A stretch of DNA of 64,000 bases from Azolla caroliniana (taxonomy: Eukaryota; Polypodiophyta), in the NCBI GenBank assembly GCA_043228905.1, contig JBHGNT010000022.1:10602001-10666000 (forward strand). Reading direction: 5' to 3'. Position 1 is the stretch's first letter; every line of letters begins with the position of its first letter. The position numbers and the translations under genes were made by a program. This document shows positions 22,291-33,250 of this stretch, piece by piece. The notes beneath the pieces are model-generated. The model worked only from the letters and a program-made list of their open reading frames with translations. It ran no database searches and had not been told where the DNA came from.

Positions 22291-23780
22291 GAAGTGCATC
22301 GATTGCTTGGCCGACAAACAAAAACAAACCTCCTTCCGGTGAGGACCATAGATGAGACGGAATGCCCCACTAGAGCTGGTGCATACTGATGTGTGTCAAG
22401 TGGACACGAAGTCACATGCCGGATCGCAGTACTTCGTGACGTTCATAGATGACCACAACCGGAAGTTGTGGGTCTCAACAATGAAGATGAAGGATCAGGT
22501 GCTCTCCATCTTCAAGGAGCTCCATGCGAGAGTGGAAAAAGAAACTGGCCGGAAGCTGAAGGCGGTTCGAGCAGATAATGGAGGATAATACCGGGGGCAA
22601 TTCGAGGAGTACTGCCGGTCGAAGGGAATCCGGCTCGAATTTACCGTGCCGAAGACACCAGAACTAAACGGGTTGGCCGAAAGAATGAACCAGGCCATAA
22701 TGGAGAGAGTCTGGAGCATGCTTGCACATGCCAAGTTACCCAAGATGTTTTGGGTTGAGACGTTGACGACGGCGACCTACGTGATAAACAGATCACCCTC
22801 AGTACCCTTGGAAGGAGACTCACCTTAGAAAGTATGGACCGGCAAAGATGTATCTTACCGGCATCTGAAGGTGTTCAGGTGTCTCGCATACGTGCATGCG
22901 GCAAAGGACAAGAGAGCAAAGCTGGATCCGACGTCCAGGCCATGCATATTCCTTGGATACGGCGATGATGAGTTCAGTTACCGGGTGTGGGATCTGGTCG
23001 AGAAGAAGGTGTTCCGGAGTCGGGACATAGTCTTCATGGAAGACATGACCATTGCCGACAGGGAGTCGGAGAAGTAGGTGATGAATGTCGGATCATTCAA
23101 TGAAAACCGGCTCGAGGACAAAAGGAATTACCCGGTTGAAAACTGGACGCTAGCCGATAACCGGATGACACTCGACGAACCGGCCAGATACGGACAGGAA
23201 TCCAAACCGACCGAAGAAGACGACGAACAAGAAGAAGAAGACACTGAAACTGGACAAGATCCCGAATCGGATGAGGATGAGGAACAAATGAAGGTACCGA
23301 CAATCAGAAACCATGGACAGAGATATCCTCTCTGAGAGAGAAGAGCCTCTCGGAGATTTCCGGATGCAAAGAATGTGTTGCTAACCGATGAGGGGGAGCC
23401 GGAAAGCTTCGAAGAAGCAAAGAGAGACACCCACAGCCGCAAGTGGTTGAGTGCCATGCAGGATGAGATGGATTCCCTGCATGAGTACCGCACGTATGAA
23501 CTGATAAAGTTGTTGAAAGGAAAGAGGGCACTCTGGAACAAGTGGGTGTACAAGTTGAAACCGGGAGATGCCGGAAATCCACCAAGGTATAAGGCCCGAA
23601 TCGTGGTGAGGGGCTTCCAATAGAAGAAAGTAGTGGACTTCGATGAGATCTTTGCCCTGGTAGTAAAGATGACATCCATCCAGACGGTATTGGGCATAGC
23701 GGCAAGCATGGACCTCGAGGTAGAGCAGTTGGACGAGAAGACGACATTCCTCCATGGTGACCTCGAACAGGAGATCTACA
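22291..23780 (+). pseudogene. Copia-1 integrase and N-terminal reverse transcriptase
   Basis: Integrase core: LVHTDVCQ, then AVRADNGG followed by a TAA where copia-3 has Glu-Tyr, and GLAERMNQ. A second stop lies near 22828. RT begins at about 23375 (SFEEAKRDTHSRKWLSAMQ) and shows WVYKLKPGDAG and FLHGDLEQEIYK. The reading then stops making sense exactly at 23780, where the DNA transposon begins. It resumes at 33251 with the expected next residues. Confidence 0.9.
23777..23780 (+). other. Target site duplication TACA (left copy; right copy 33251-33254)
   Basis: Copia-1 reads GAGATCTACA before the insert and TACATGCATCAACCGG after it. Copia-3 has GAGATCTACATGCAGCAACC at the same place, so TACA is present once in the uninterrupted sequence and twice here. 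A two-base duplication (AC) with one extra TIR base on each side would also fit. Confidence 0.8.
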
Positions 23781-23816
23781 AACACGTTCGCGTTCACAAG
23801 TGGAAGGATTGCACAT
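23781..23816 (+). repeat. Left terminal inverted repeat
   Basis: It begins AACACGTTCGCGTTCACAAG and matches the reverse complement of 33215-33250 at 34 of 36 positions. The first 29 bases are identical, and both mismatches are transitions. Confidence 0.9.
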
Positions 23817-24167
23817 TCTACTTGTAGAATCTTCTTAAAACGAAGCAAATACACCCTCTCTACAAAAATTGGATGCACTAGTATCACATGTTCCTCAACT
23901 TGATGAGAATTTGCAAATATAAAAATACATGATAGATCTACGACTGGAGATCATTAGAAATCATGCAAGTTTAGACATGTTGATAAGTTAATGTAGGCAT
24001 AATAAAGTTCAACTATGGCTCAATATGTCACTACTGTGCGACAAGGGAAACACTAACTTAAAGACTTATATTAATTAGGTAAGTTTTACAAAAATATCAG
24101 GTGTACTTGTATCCATACTAATAAAATGAGATATAATTTATACTTTGACCCATACGTGCATGTATGT

Positions 24168-24433
24168 AATTGTGGAAAATGTAGGATAGTGCACATTAGG
24201 ATAAGTGATTGGAATAACTAACTTATTAAAGTATTCAATACTTGTATTTAAAGTTGATCTAATCTATTCCTCAGTTTGTTCATATGGGATCAAACCATAT
24301 GTTTATAATTGTGGACAATGTAAGGCAATGAACTTTACGATAATGTCGTGGAAATAACAAACCTATTAGGCTTTCATACCTGTATTTAAAATTGATCTAC
24401 TCTATTGCTTAGGTGATTCACACAAGATCAAAC
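24168..24433 (+). repeat. Two-copy tandem duplication, period about 139 bp
   Basis: The units begin AATTGTGGA[A/C]AATGTA and both continue with CTTGTATTTAAA- or CCTGTATTTAAA-like text, TTGATCTA and GATCAAAC. They are diverged from each other. They lie in the left subterminal part of the transposon, where such repeats can serve as transposase binding sites in other elements; that role is only inferred here. Confidence 0.6.
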
Positions 24434-24826
24434 TCCGAACGATAACGCAACTGGAACCATTATCAACACACTACACAATCTAAGCAGCAATGGAATAGAA
24501 ACATAATAGTTTTAACAATAGAAGACAAAGATCCATAATAACAACATGGACAGTCATGGCAACAATTATAGGGCCATGTTCTGTTAAGGTTAGCTTGGAC
24601 CAAAATCAGCCTCCATTTAAACTAGTTCATGTTTCTCCATAAGTTTGGTAGTCAGCTATGCACGCGGTGAAACCAATGTCATAAATCTACTAATCAAGTA
24701 TATAAAAATAAAATTGAAACATATAGAAGATTATAAAGAATAGAATCCACTAGGTAAAACCCAAAATTTGTATTAATAATGTGAAATCTTAACAAATCGT
24801 CAGTGTCATATTCTTCATAGAGTCTA

Positions 24827-27800
24827 TTACATAGCAATCAATTCATCAACGTCATTTTCTTCATCATCTTGTGTAGAACTATCTTCGGCTATACGTGCAT
24901 TGGTTTCCCCTGTTAGCCGAGCCAACGAAATATCTTCTATAAGCTCATCATCAAGCTCTATTAGCTCCCCCGGTTCGCCGGCTAACGGAGGAATAGGCTC
25001 TCGCGAAGCAGGTTGAAACCTTTCTGTATTGGCGAGGTTCTTTGCACCGACCTCCTCATCTTGGTCTGGGCACTCCCACAAAGCCTTAATCTGCATATTA
25101 ATAAATATAACTTGGTCCTCGTCCTTCTCCAATGCAACTGTATTTCTAAACAGCTTCAATGCACATGCAGACGTAGTTCCTGTGATGTAAGTAACAATAA
25201 GATTTAGTTGTCAAACGAAAAAAAAGGGATTGGTTATCTCAAGATTGTTACCCTAGTTCGAGGAATACCTGTGCCAGAAAAGAGATCTAATATCCAGTCT
25301 CCTTCGACAGAAAACATCTCGATCAAGCGCATCATAAGTCGTTGAGGTTTTTGGTATGGGTTGACAAGTCCTCGTTCTGTCGTGGTGACATGTCGCAATT
25401 TCCGTGTCACTGCTGGATATACCAACAGATTTGAACCTCCCACTTCATTAGAATGCTCTTTGATTCTCTGTTTCTTAATTTCATCGAAGTAGCCAACCGT
25501 TATGTATTCAATGGCATTAACGAACCGAAAAGTTGGCCCTCTATTTACATTGGTCTTGATCCTATAAAAAATAATTCATCGAGTTAAGAATAGATTCAAC
25601 AACCTTAAGAAATGCAATATAGTGAAAGACACCTATAAATAATCCTTACCATGCAAGGTTCTCGATGCCATGGCAACGAGATCTCAAAGCTTGAGCTACC
25701 AAGTACCCTTGGTCCATACTATGAAAGACAACTATTCGCCACAAGGATGCGGTTGTTAGCTCAGCGAAATCCTTGACCATCTTCTCCAATTGTTTAAACC
25801 TAAATGGTTCATCGTCGTATGATGACCCAGCCATTCGAAATCCGTAAGGAATATCCGCAATCATTAGCATATATTCCTTCTTTGGCACCTTCTGGATCAA
25901 GTCGATGACATCACCGCAAACCACATTGTAGTAAAGATCTCTCGTAATATCTTTTTTGTGGCTAAATTTTTTAAAGGAGCCATCTTCCTCCATTTCGTAC
26001 GCCTTGACTAAGCGACGATCCTTTTCTTTTCTGGCTCGCTCGAGATGTGCAAGGAAGGATGTAGGGAAATCGTGTATATCCTTAACTTCTCCTTGTTTCT
26101 TGCCTCGACACGGTTTCTAATAGAAGCAATAGGACATCAGGTATTATTATACAAGCTCTACATATGATGAAAGGGTAATGAAAAACCATGAATACTAACC
26201 CAATCCTTGAATGCAATAAAATACTCTGCTAACGCCTTATACGAAGACGTTAGAGGATAATCCTCGGTCACTTGTTCCCAAGTTATACATCCAAGTTGTT
26301 TCATCATAACTTCTTGAATCTTCATGTACACCTTATGACTGTAAAATTAGAAATCAAGATTAGAACTTTGAATTACACCAGATAGACTACAATTTCAGTA
26401 TTTGAAAGACTTACTTATTGAACTCAATGACCATTTCTTCAAGGCTTAAATCTTTCACCACAACCCTTGACAAAACCGACACAAGAAGCTGCTCGTCCTT
26501 AATACCTTGCATCGCTCTCCATAGAGACAGCTTCATGTCGTCTGCCGCTTCTTCAATTGTCAAGTCAATTTTCTTGGCGGCTTGTGACTTTAAGTCTAGT
26601 TGAGGGTCAACCCTACATTTCTTTTGTCGTTGACCCTTTACCTCCTTATTCTCCCACATTGAGAAGATTTGATCTTGTAGGTCCCATACTTCTCCATCTC
26701 TAAACGCCAATTGAAACCAAGACTCATACTTTCGAAGACCATCGGACCTAACATTATCATCTACCACAATGCCGACTTCATGCAGACATTGACGTCGAAG
26801 GCCTGGATGTAACTTCACACCAAACTTTTGTTTCACGTCTAAATACTCATGGTGGAAGAACCGTATACGCTCAATGGACGACATTTTCTGCCTATAGTCA
26901 TTATCATTATTATGGTCCCATGCCAACAGCTTAGCCTCTTCGGTTGTGAGCCTAACATAAATTTTGCACTCGGCATACTTAAAGAAGAAAGTTGTTGGAT
27001 GTTCTCTCACAAGTTGCCGACGTGCATCTGCTGAATGCGATCCACCAATGACAAAATAATTATATTGATCATGCTTTCTAATATCAAAATCTTCAATGGT
27101 TTCACATTCTTCAGGATCTACCATAACAATAAAAGGCACCACAGTGGCATGAGGATTAATTTTCATTTTTTTCTTGAGATTTTGAACATGCATGCGGTGT
27201 GGTTCTCTAATCTCAAGTGGTCGTCGACCTGTTTTTTCATCAATAGGGGGCCGATGGATGTGTGTTATAGGCAAATTAAACACTTGCCCTTTCCTGACCA
27301 GTTTCCGTTGCATTAACTCTCTCCTTATCTTATTCTGCTCAGATGACAAAACACCCGAGGCCAGCTCAGCTCCTGGCGTCCCCTTATTATCCTCCTCTTC
27401 GTTTTCACTTGTTGAATCCGTATCCGACATTTTGGTTGTCTTCTTCTTTGGTGGTCTTGACTGGACTTTGGATACCCTTTTTGTGGCCTTCAATGGGGAG
27501 GGCATTTCATCTCTTAGAGTTACATGGCCTTGTATATAAGGCCTCAAGGTAACAATAAGGTTTTGTGAGCTATCAAGTGCTTTTTTGAATGCTTCTGGCC
27601 CACAAGATTCCTTTACTAAAAGATCTTCTGAAAGGAACACTTTACGTACCCCCTTGGAGCACTCTATCATTACCAGTATGTTGGCCGAATCTACATCTTC
27701 GTAGTCAAATCGTAGAATACGGCCATACATAAATGGGGTTTCCTTTCCAAGCTACCCCTCACCCTTCTTCTTTGCTGTATACAATACGAATTTTTTCTTT

Positions 27801-29268
27801 GAGTTGACATATTGCATACGCCATTCCTTGTCCGTTAGATCTCGGTCAGGAAGGTCTTCACCTCCAGTAGCGGCGACAAGTTTCTTTTGGCTAACATCAC
27901 TATGTGGCTGAGATTTTGTCTCTTCGTTAAAGAGAAGCTTTTTTCCTCTCTTCATGGTCTCTGGAGCTACCTTGGTCTGGGCTTCGATTGGAGAACCTTG
28001 TATGCGAAGCTTTATTTTCTTCACGGGTCGGTCCGACTGGTTCTCAAACGACCTATTTATGAAAGTATATGCAAAAACATAAGTTAGGTAGTCACGTAGA
28101 TTAAGGTTGTATATTAACATGAAGAACAGTTCCCACTAGCAGTCCTATATTCAAAAATCTATTATAGGCAGGGCTATTCAACCTAGAAAATATATATCGT
28201 AATAAGTAAACAGGGTTATATATTCTTTTAAATAGTAGGTATGACTTATATAGATTCCAAACCTGTATTGAGGAGAATTTGCTATCGTAAAGGCAATTTG
28301 TGGATCATTTTCTACTATTTTAAGCTAAAGTAGGTCATAAAACACCTATAATTAGAGCATGTTTTTTTTTAAAAGTAAGGAAAGTCAACATAAAAAAGAC
28401 TGATTTTGCTAGACAATTTGATATCTTTTCCACCCCATAATTATTTGTTACCCCAAAAACACAATTTTTCTCTCTCACAACCTTCTTTTATACAGGAACT
28501 CGATACGGCGTATCGAGTTCTTGTTTAATTCCTAAACTTTAAACGGGAACTCGATACGCCGTATCGAGTTCCTCTGCTTTCTTTGCTTTTTAAACGGGAA
28601 CTCGATACAGCGTATCGAGTTCATGTTTAAAACCTAAACTTTAAACACGAACTCGATACGGCATATCGAGTTCCTGTTTAAAATCCAAACTTTAAACACG
28701 AACTCGATACGCCGTATCGAGTTCCCGTTTAAAGTGTAGGTTTTAAACGGGAACTCGATACGGCGTAACGAGTTTCTGTTTAAAACCTACACTTTAAATA
28801 CGAACTCGATACGCCGTATCGAGTTCGTGTTTAAAGTTTGGATTTTAAACACGAACTCGATACGCCGTATCGAGTTCGTGTTTAGAGTTTAGGTTTTAAA
28901 CACGAACTCGATACGGCGTATCGAGTTCGTGTTTAAAGTTTAGGTTTTAAACGGGAACTCGATATGGTGTATCGAGTTCCTGTTTAATGTTTAGGTTTTA
29001 AACAGGAACTCGATATGCCGTATCGAGTTCCTATTTAAAGTGTAGCTTTTAAACAGGAACTCGATACACCGTATCGAGTTCCCGTTTAAAAAGCAAAAAC
29101 AAATTATGAACTCGATACGCCGTATCGAGTTCATGTATAAAGTTTGTATTGTATACATGAACTCGATATGGCGTATCGAGTTCTTGAGCGACGAAACATA
29201 TTTACAAAAATGTTCACAGTGTCAGAGGCCTACTTGGAGTCCTCGCGCTCGATTCTCTTTGAAGACAT
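24827..29268 (-). CDS. ParB-like domain fused to beta-class DNA amino-methyltransferase, six exons, one in-frame TAG
   Basis: Exons (minus): 29268-29234, 28052-26415, 26338-26200, 26116-25650, 25561-25269, 25179-24827. All introns are GT-AG and phases agree, giving 974 codons with TAA at the end. The only lesion is TAG at 27754-27752 (codon 112). Residues about 270-420 look like a ParB/sulfiredoxin fold: FNLPITHIHRPPID, then VIGGSHSADARRQL, then an IERIRF helix. The catalytic part has ADIPYG (motif IV, Asp near 692; the DxPY form also occurs in phage enzymes), NPYQKPQRLMMRLIEMF, and DLFSGTGTT (motif I, 852-860), whose Gly-858 is rebuilt across the last intron. Motif IV before I marks the beta class of N6-adenine/N4-cytosine methyltransferases. 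The tail is acidic. The start (MSSKRIERED) lies 134 bp below a TATA box. Substrate and target site are unknown. The fold calls rest on motifs only. Confidence 0.85.
28496..29183. repeat. Fourteen 25-bp palindromes at exact 51-bp period
   Basis: Each unit has GAACTCGATACG, one central base, and the complementary half. Copies start at 28496, 28547, 28598, 28649, 28700, 28751, 28802, 28853, 28904, 28955, 29006, 29057, 29108 and 29159: every step is 51 bases. Most are perfect palindromes; a few carry one or two changes (e.g. ACAG in copy 3, GTAACG in copy 6, TATGGTG in copy 10). The 26-bp spacers are themselves near-inverted (GTTTAAA..TTTAAAC). The array lies inside intron 1 of the methyltransferase gene, between the two divergent genes. 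Exact phasing with sequence drift suggests selection on spacing, about five helical turns, or recent amplification. Confidence 0.95.
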
Positions 29269-29401
29269 GGTTGATCGTGTGGAAGTGGAGGCGGAGATCG
29301 CGCTTTCGTGCTTTGTGCTCTGTGTGCTCTGTGTGCTTTGTGTGCTCTCTACGTTCTGTGTGCTCTGTACGCTCTTGTGAGTGAAATATGACGAGGTCTT
29401 C

Positions 29402-29410
29402 CTATTTATA
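29402..29410 (-). promoter_or_regulatory. TATA box of the methyltransferase gene
   Basis: The minus strand reads CCCTATAAATAGG, an excellent plant TATA box, 134 bp upstream of the ATG at 29268. The likely transcript start is about 30 bp downstream. The leader then holds a CTCTGTGTG-type (minus: ACACAGAG) simple repeat at 29310-29375. Confidence 0.7.
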
Positions 29411-30111
29411 GGGATTGACAACATTGGTTAAAGTAACCATAGTCACCTTAACCAAGGTTGGTAACTTTGAGGATAGTTAGTTGGTAACCATAGTCACATT
29501 AACTAGAGTAACTTATGATTGTATTAATGATTACAAAGTCAAACTAACATATTGATCAATCTTTTATAGTCATAACAACCTACAATGACTTCAAAGGTTA
29601 TAAAGGAGACAATGATAGAGGTTCATGAATGTACCAATGATTGATTACTAAAAGCAACAATTTTTATGACTCTCAAATGCTATGTATTAAAGATAATGGC
29701 ATGAATTAACCAATGATTGATAAGTCTAATATTTAAAATGGTGAGCATTAAAGAACCAATGAGTGAGACGTTCTATATCAAAATGGGTGCCATTAATTAG
29801 CCAATGATTTTAACATTAATCCAACATATTCATGGCTTGTTAATGATTAGTTTTATATTTTACTTCATTTAACTTCATATAGATCTAGTTTATATAATAA
29901 TTGATATTTTAAGTACAATTACTTTATTAAAAATAATTTTTTGATGTATTGTATTAATAGAATATTACATAATATAGACATTCTATTGATTTGGCTTTTG
30001 TTTAGAGAGAAGTTTATGTTTAGAGAGGAGTATATGTTTAGAGAGGAGCTTATTAGTTTTTTTCCTTACCCTAAGAACATAACTTAGAGAGCCCTATCTA
30101 GACCTTAAGCC
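29411..30111. other. Divergent intergenic region of the transposon
   Basis: About 700 bp between the methyltransferase promoter and the plus-strand gene. It holds scattered TAACCA[A/T]-type repeats near 29425-29500 (GGTTAAAGTAACCATAGTCACC and a variant) and three copies of TATGTTTAGAGAGGAG or close variants at about 30000-30050, just upstream of the 30112 ATG. No further gene is seen. Confidence 0.6.
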
Positions 30112-32892
30112 ATGAGTGAAGATTCACCATTCTCGATTGAAGAATATTGTTTGTCATCAGACCCATCGTTTTCTACTGAAGAGTATTGTTTGTCAACAGA
30201 GTCACCATATTCGATTGAAGAATATTGTCTGTCGACCGACTCACCATATTCTATCGAAGAATATTGTCTGAGCTCATCTACAGGGAATGTAAATAATGAC
30301 ACATGTGAAGAGTTCTCTATTGAAGAATACGATATTAATAAAGATACCGAGAATGAAGGAAGTGCCCAGGAAACATTGAATAACATTGGCGATGGTCACA
30401 ACAGAGAATTAGACTGTAACAAGGTTACACCAACCTCTATGCAGGAAGAGAAATCTGGGAGCCCTATGCATATTAGAAGAATCCCACGAAGAATTCGTCT
30501 GGCTAGATTTAGCTTGGTGACATCAGATAAACAGATTGGATTTGATGTCAAAAAAATATGTTGTGCCCGTGGTTGTATGTCTATGATTGGAAAATCAAAG
30601 TTGCGAGAATTAAGGCGATACTATTTTTCGATGACCGGTGATGACCAAGACACTTACCTCGGGTCACATATGCAACTAGTATCTGACAAATGTACGGGGA
30701 TCAAAGTATCATTCGAGTATTATATCTTCCATGCGCAACAGATATGTAGAGTTGCATTCAAAATTGCGTTATGTGTTAGTAACATGCGGCTACATAGAGT
30801 ACAACAACGTCTACTTAGCGGGGATCAGATGCTCAATTGTAAAGAGGTTCCAAGTATGAAAGGTGCAATTGGAAGACATGCTATTGGCTGGATGAAAACT
30901 TACTTTCAGTTAAATTGTGAAGTAATGCCCACTACAGGTAGGATGCATCTTTCTGATAATTATACACGTCGGGAAGTTTATGATGTCTATCGATCTGATA
31001 TGCTGGGCTCACGTAATAAGTCTATCACCTATAGCCAATTCACAAGATTATGGAGAGCTCAGTTTTCAAATGCTATTATTCCTCGTAAAGTACGTATGGG
31101 GTATTGCTCCATTTGTGCAAATCTTAAAAGTTTGGCTAAAGGTGCAAAGACATCAATGGAAAAGGATACGAGTAAGAAGTTACTACAAGAGCATCGTGAG
31201 GCACAATCCTTAGAATGAAGGAAGGCGATGCATCATAGAGAGAAGTGTTTGAAGAGGCCCGAACAATACATGTGCTTAATGATAGATGGCATGGACCAGA
31301 AGAAGACATGCTTGCCGCATATGCGGAGGCTCCCCAAAGATGTCAATGATGAGTGCCTTGTTCAAATGCACTTGGTGGGATGCTTGGCTTATAATAGGTA
31401 TGTTCGACCTCACGTCTTCATTACTTACCCCAATGTTCACAATGACCCTAACCTAACAGTTACAGTGATTCACCGAGTTTTGATGTCTTGGGGACAACCT
31501 TTCCCCCCTGTTCTATACATTCAATTGGACAATACTGCTAGAGAGAACAAAAATTCAACTGTATTTGGCTATCTAAGTATGTTGGTCAACCTAGAATTGT
31601 TTAGGAAAGTGAAAGTCAATTTCCTTTTGGTTGGCCATACACATGACCATATAGATAAGATGTTTAGCACATTCTCCAGACAGTTGTCTCGGCATGATGC
31701 TTTCACTTTACCTAAACTATTTGATGTCATTTGTGATGCTTATACACCACGCCCAAAAGTGTTACACTTGAAGGAGGTATATGACTTTAAGAGATATATA
31801 TTAGATGGGGGTGGTGGGAATGTTAAAGTGCTTGCTCAGTTAAATAATATAAGTTTCAATCACATTTTTATGATAAAGAAAAATGGAATAAGTGGTTCTA
31901 CACTTTTGTATGCTAAACAATATTCATCTTCTACAACATGGGAACCTGAAGGTGGTTGCCAGTTATTACTTTGTATGCCGAGTACAATTGTCCATGGAGC
32001 TAAACAAATGCCAATTGAGAAGAAAGGACAGTTGCAGAGCGACTTGGTATCAGAACAAAAACGTTCATGGCTCCAAGCCTTAGAAGAAAAAAGAAAGCAG
32101 ATTGAGGCCGCCAAGAAATATGCCGCACAACAAGACACGTCATGATGGGATGTATTTTATAGTGATGAGAAAGAAATTATAGACAATTGTGTATCTGTTG
32201 ATAATTGGAATTTGGAAACGCCATTCACATGGTCGCTGCAACATGATCGCGTAAATAGAAGTCCGGAGCAACTAGTAAATGCGATTAATGACAGCTTGGT
32301 CCATCCACAACAAAGAGACATTTATGTGGGACCAAGGATGACCAAAGCAGCCGAAGCTAGATGGCAAGGAAATTTGCAAGAGCTCACCGCGGGGATGTTG
32401 ATTGCAACGCCGGCTGATGAGAACTCACATGGCCACCAATTTTGGGTTGGTAAAATTCTAGAAGTGCTAATGCATGAAATAGAAAACACGATCAAGTCTA
32501 TAAATGTTCATTGGTACAACACTAGAAGTGCAAATGCTTTTACAAGTAAGTATACATTGGAGATGATTGAATGCCAAACAAGAAGGGGAGGTAGGAAGAG
32601 GAAGCGAAACATTCGTAACACCTCGACCCTTGATATCTCTGATGTGGATATCATCGTGTACAACTTCACACTTACAAAAGCCGAACGATTAAGGAAGTCA
32701 ACAATAGATATAATAAAAGAAAAATTACCAGGTCTACAAGGTGGCTCGAGTCAAAGGCAAACGAGATCTGCTACATATAATCTAGAGTCAAACCATTTGG
32801 TTTATGACGAAGATAATGCACTGACTGGTACATCCGAGGATGATGAGGAGGAATCGTCATTGTATATTAGTTATAGTAGTGATTCTCCGTAA
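30112..32892 (+). CDS. DUF7869-type protein, candidate transposase; two in-frame TGA codons
   Basis: One frame runs 926 codons from ATG 30112 to TAA 32890-32892, broken only by TGA at 31216-31218 (codon 369) and 32143-32145 (codon 678). The N-terminus has four to five tandem copies of an S-P-[F/Y]-S-I-E-E-Y-C-L-S unit. A Cys-containing region (KKICCARGCM, then RVAFKIALCVSN) follows, then CSICANLK. The core has IDGMDQKK (Asp 392, 395), QLDNTARENKN (Asp 473, Glu 478) and VGHTHDHIDKMFSTFSRQL (Asp 512, 515). This is the layout I know as DUF7869, and the spaced acids suggest an RNase-H-like nuclease fold (inference). The C-terminal 250 residues include a Tudor/SH3-like GMLIATP..FWVGKIL stretch and a basic patch. 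It is the best transposase candidate of the element. Confidence 0.78.
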
Positions 32893-33214
32893 AGGAGTGA
32901 TCATGAATGTATATTTGGCTATTAAGTGTAACGACATTCCGCTTGTAACAAATCGAGTAATATAAAATCATGTGTTTTGAATTCTTATGATTTCTAAAAA
33001 ATCGTTTCTTATAAAATAACATTGGTTGTAAAGTTTGTGATATAAATTGAGAATGTATCTTTTTGAAATTCGTCTTTTTTTAGTTACTTCTAAATCACGA
33101 AAATAGTGGATTTTTAACCTTTTTCATAGTATGTTTGAACATGTATGATACTGGTATCAATGTGTTTTGTAAAATCATTGAAAAACCCCTAAAATTTCCC
33201 TTATCCTTCCATTT
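32893..33214. other. Right subterminal region of the transposon
   Basis: AT-rich 3' flank of the DUF7869-type gene. Near the end the string ATCCTTCCA occurs twice (about 33203-33211 and again inside the TIR), so the TIR motif is repeated subterminally. No gene is seen. Confidence 0.6.
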
Positions 33215-33250
33215 ATGCGCGATCCTTCCACTTGTGAACGCGAACGTGTT
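33215..33250 (-). repeat. Right terminal inverted repeat
   Basis: The minus strand begins AACACGTTCGCGTTCACAAG and pairs with 23781-23816. Copia-1 sequence starts again at 33251 with the second TACA. Confidence 0.9.

Larger units (their letters stand above)
23781..33250. mobile_element. 9.47-kb TIR DNA transposon with ParB-like/methyltransferase gene and DUF7869-type gene
   Basis: The element is bounded by 36-bp terminal inverted repeats (34 of 36 match) and a TACA duplication inside copia-1 RT, so its ends are defined to the base apart from a one-base ambiguity. Content from left to right: subterminal non-coding DNA with a 139-bp duplication (24168-24433); a six-exon methyltransferase gene on minus (29268-24827); a palindrome array within its intron 1 (28496-29183); its TATA box (29402-29410); a spacer; the DUF7869-type gene on plus (30112-32892); and a right subterminal region. 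The candidate transposase is the DUF7869-type protein, by analogy. I cannot assign the element to a named superfamily. It is younger than copia-1. Confidence 0.88.

Noticed and set aside
23128-23887. Minus-strand ORFs opposite copia-1 RT (and similar at 50021-50816)
   Set aside because: They are shadows of the RT/integrase coding strand; the same shadows appear opposite copia-3.
27752-28120. Separate 122-residue gene upstream of the ParB-like frame
   Set aside because: It is in the same frame as 27730-26411 and separated only by one TAG; the first 23 residues come from intron 1 sequence before a good AG acceptor.
28496-29183. CRISPR array
   Set aside because: The spacers are not unique: they are repeated near-inverted strings, the repeats are palindromes, and the context is a eukaryotic transposon with introns.
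24827-29268. Host MT-A70/METTL4-type methyltransferase
   Set aside because: The motif is DIPY not DPPW, motif IV comes before motif I, and there is a ParB-like domain; the gene lies between TIRs.
29106-29424. Small Cys/Val-rich ORFs on the plus strand
   Set aside because: They arise from the GTGTGCTCT simple repeat in the leader of the methyltransferase gene. Only the short minus-strand exon at 29268-29234 is supported.
23781-33250. DIRS-type retroelement carrying a methyltransferase
   Set aside because: No reverse transcriptase or tyrosine recombinase lies between the TIRs, and a target duplication is present.
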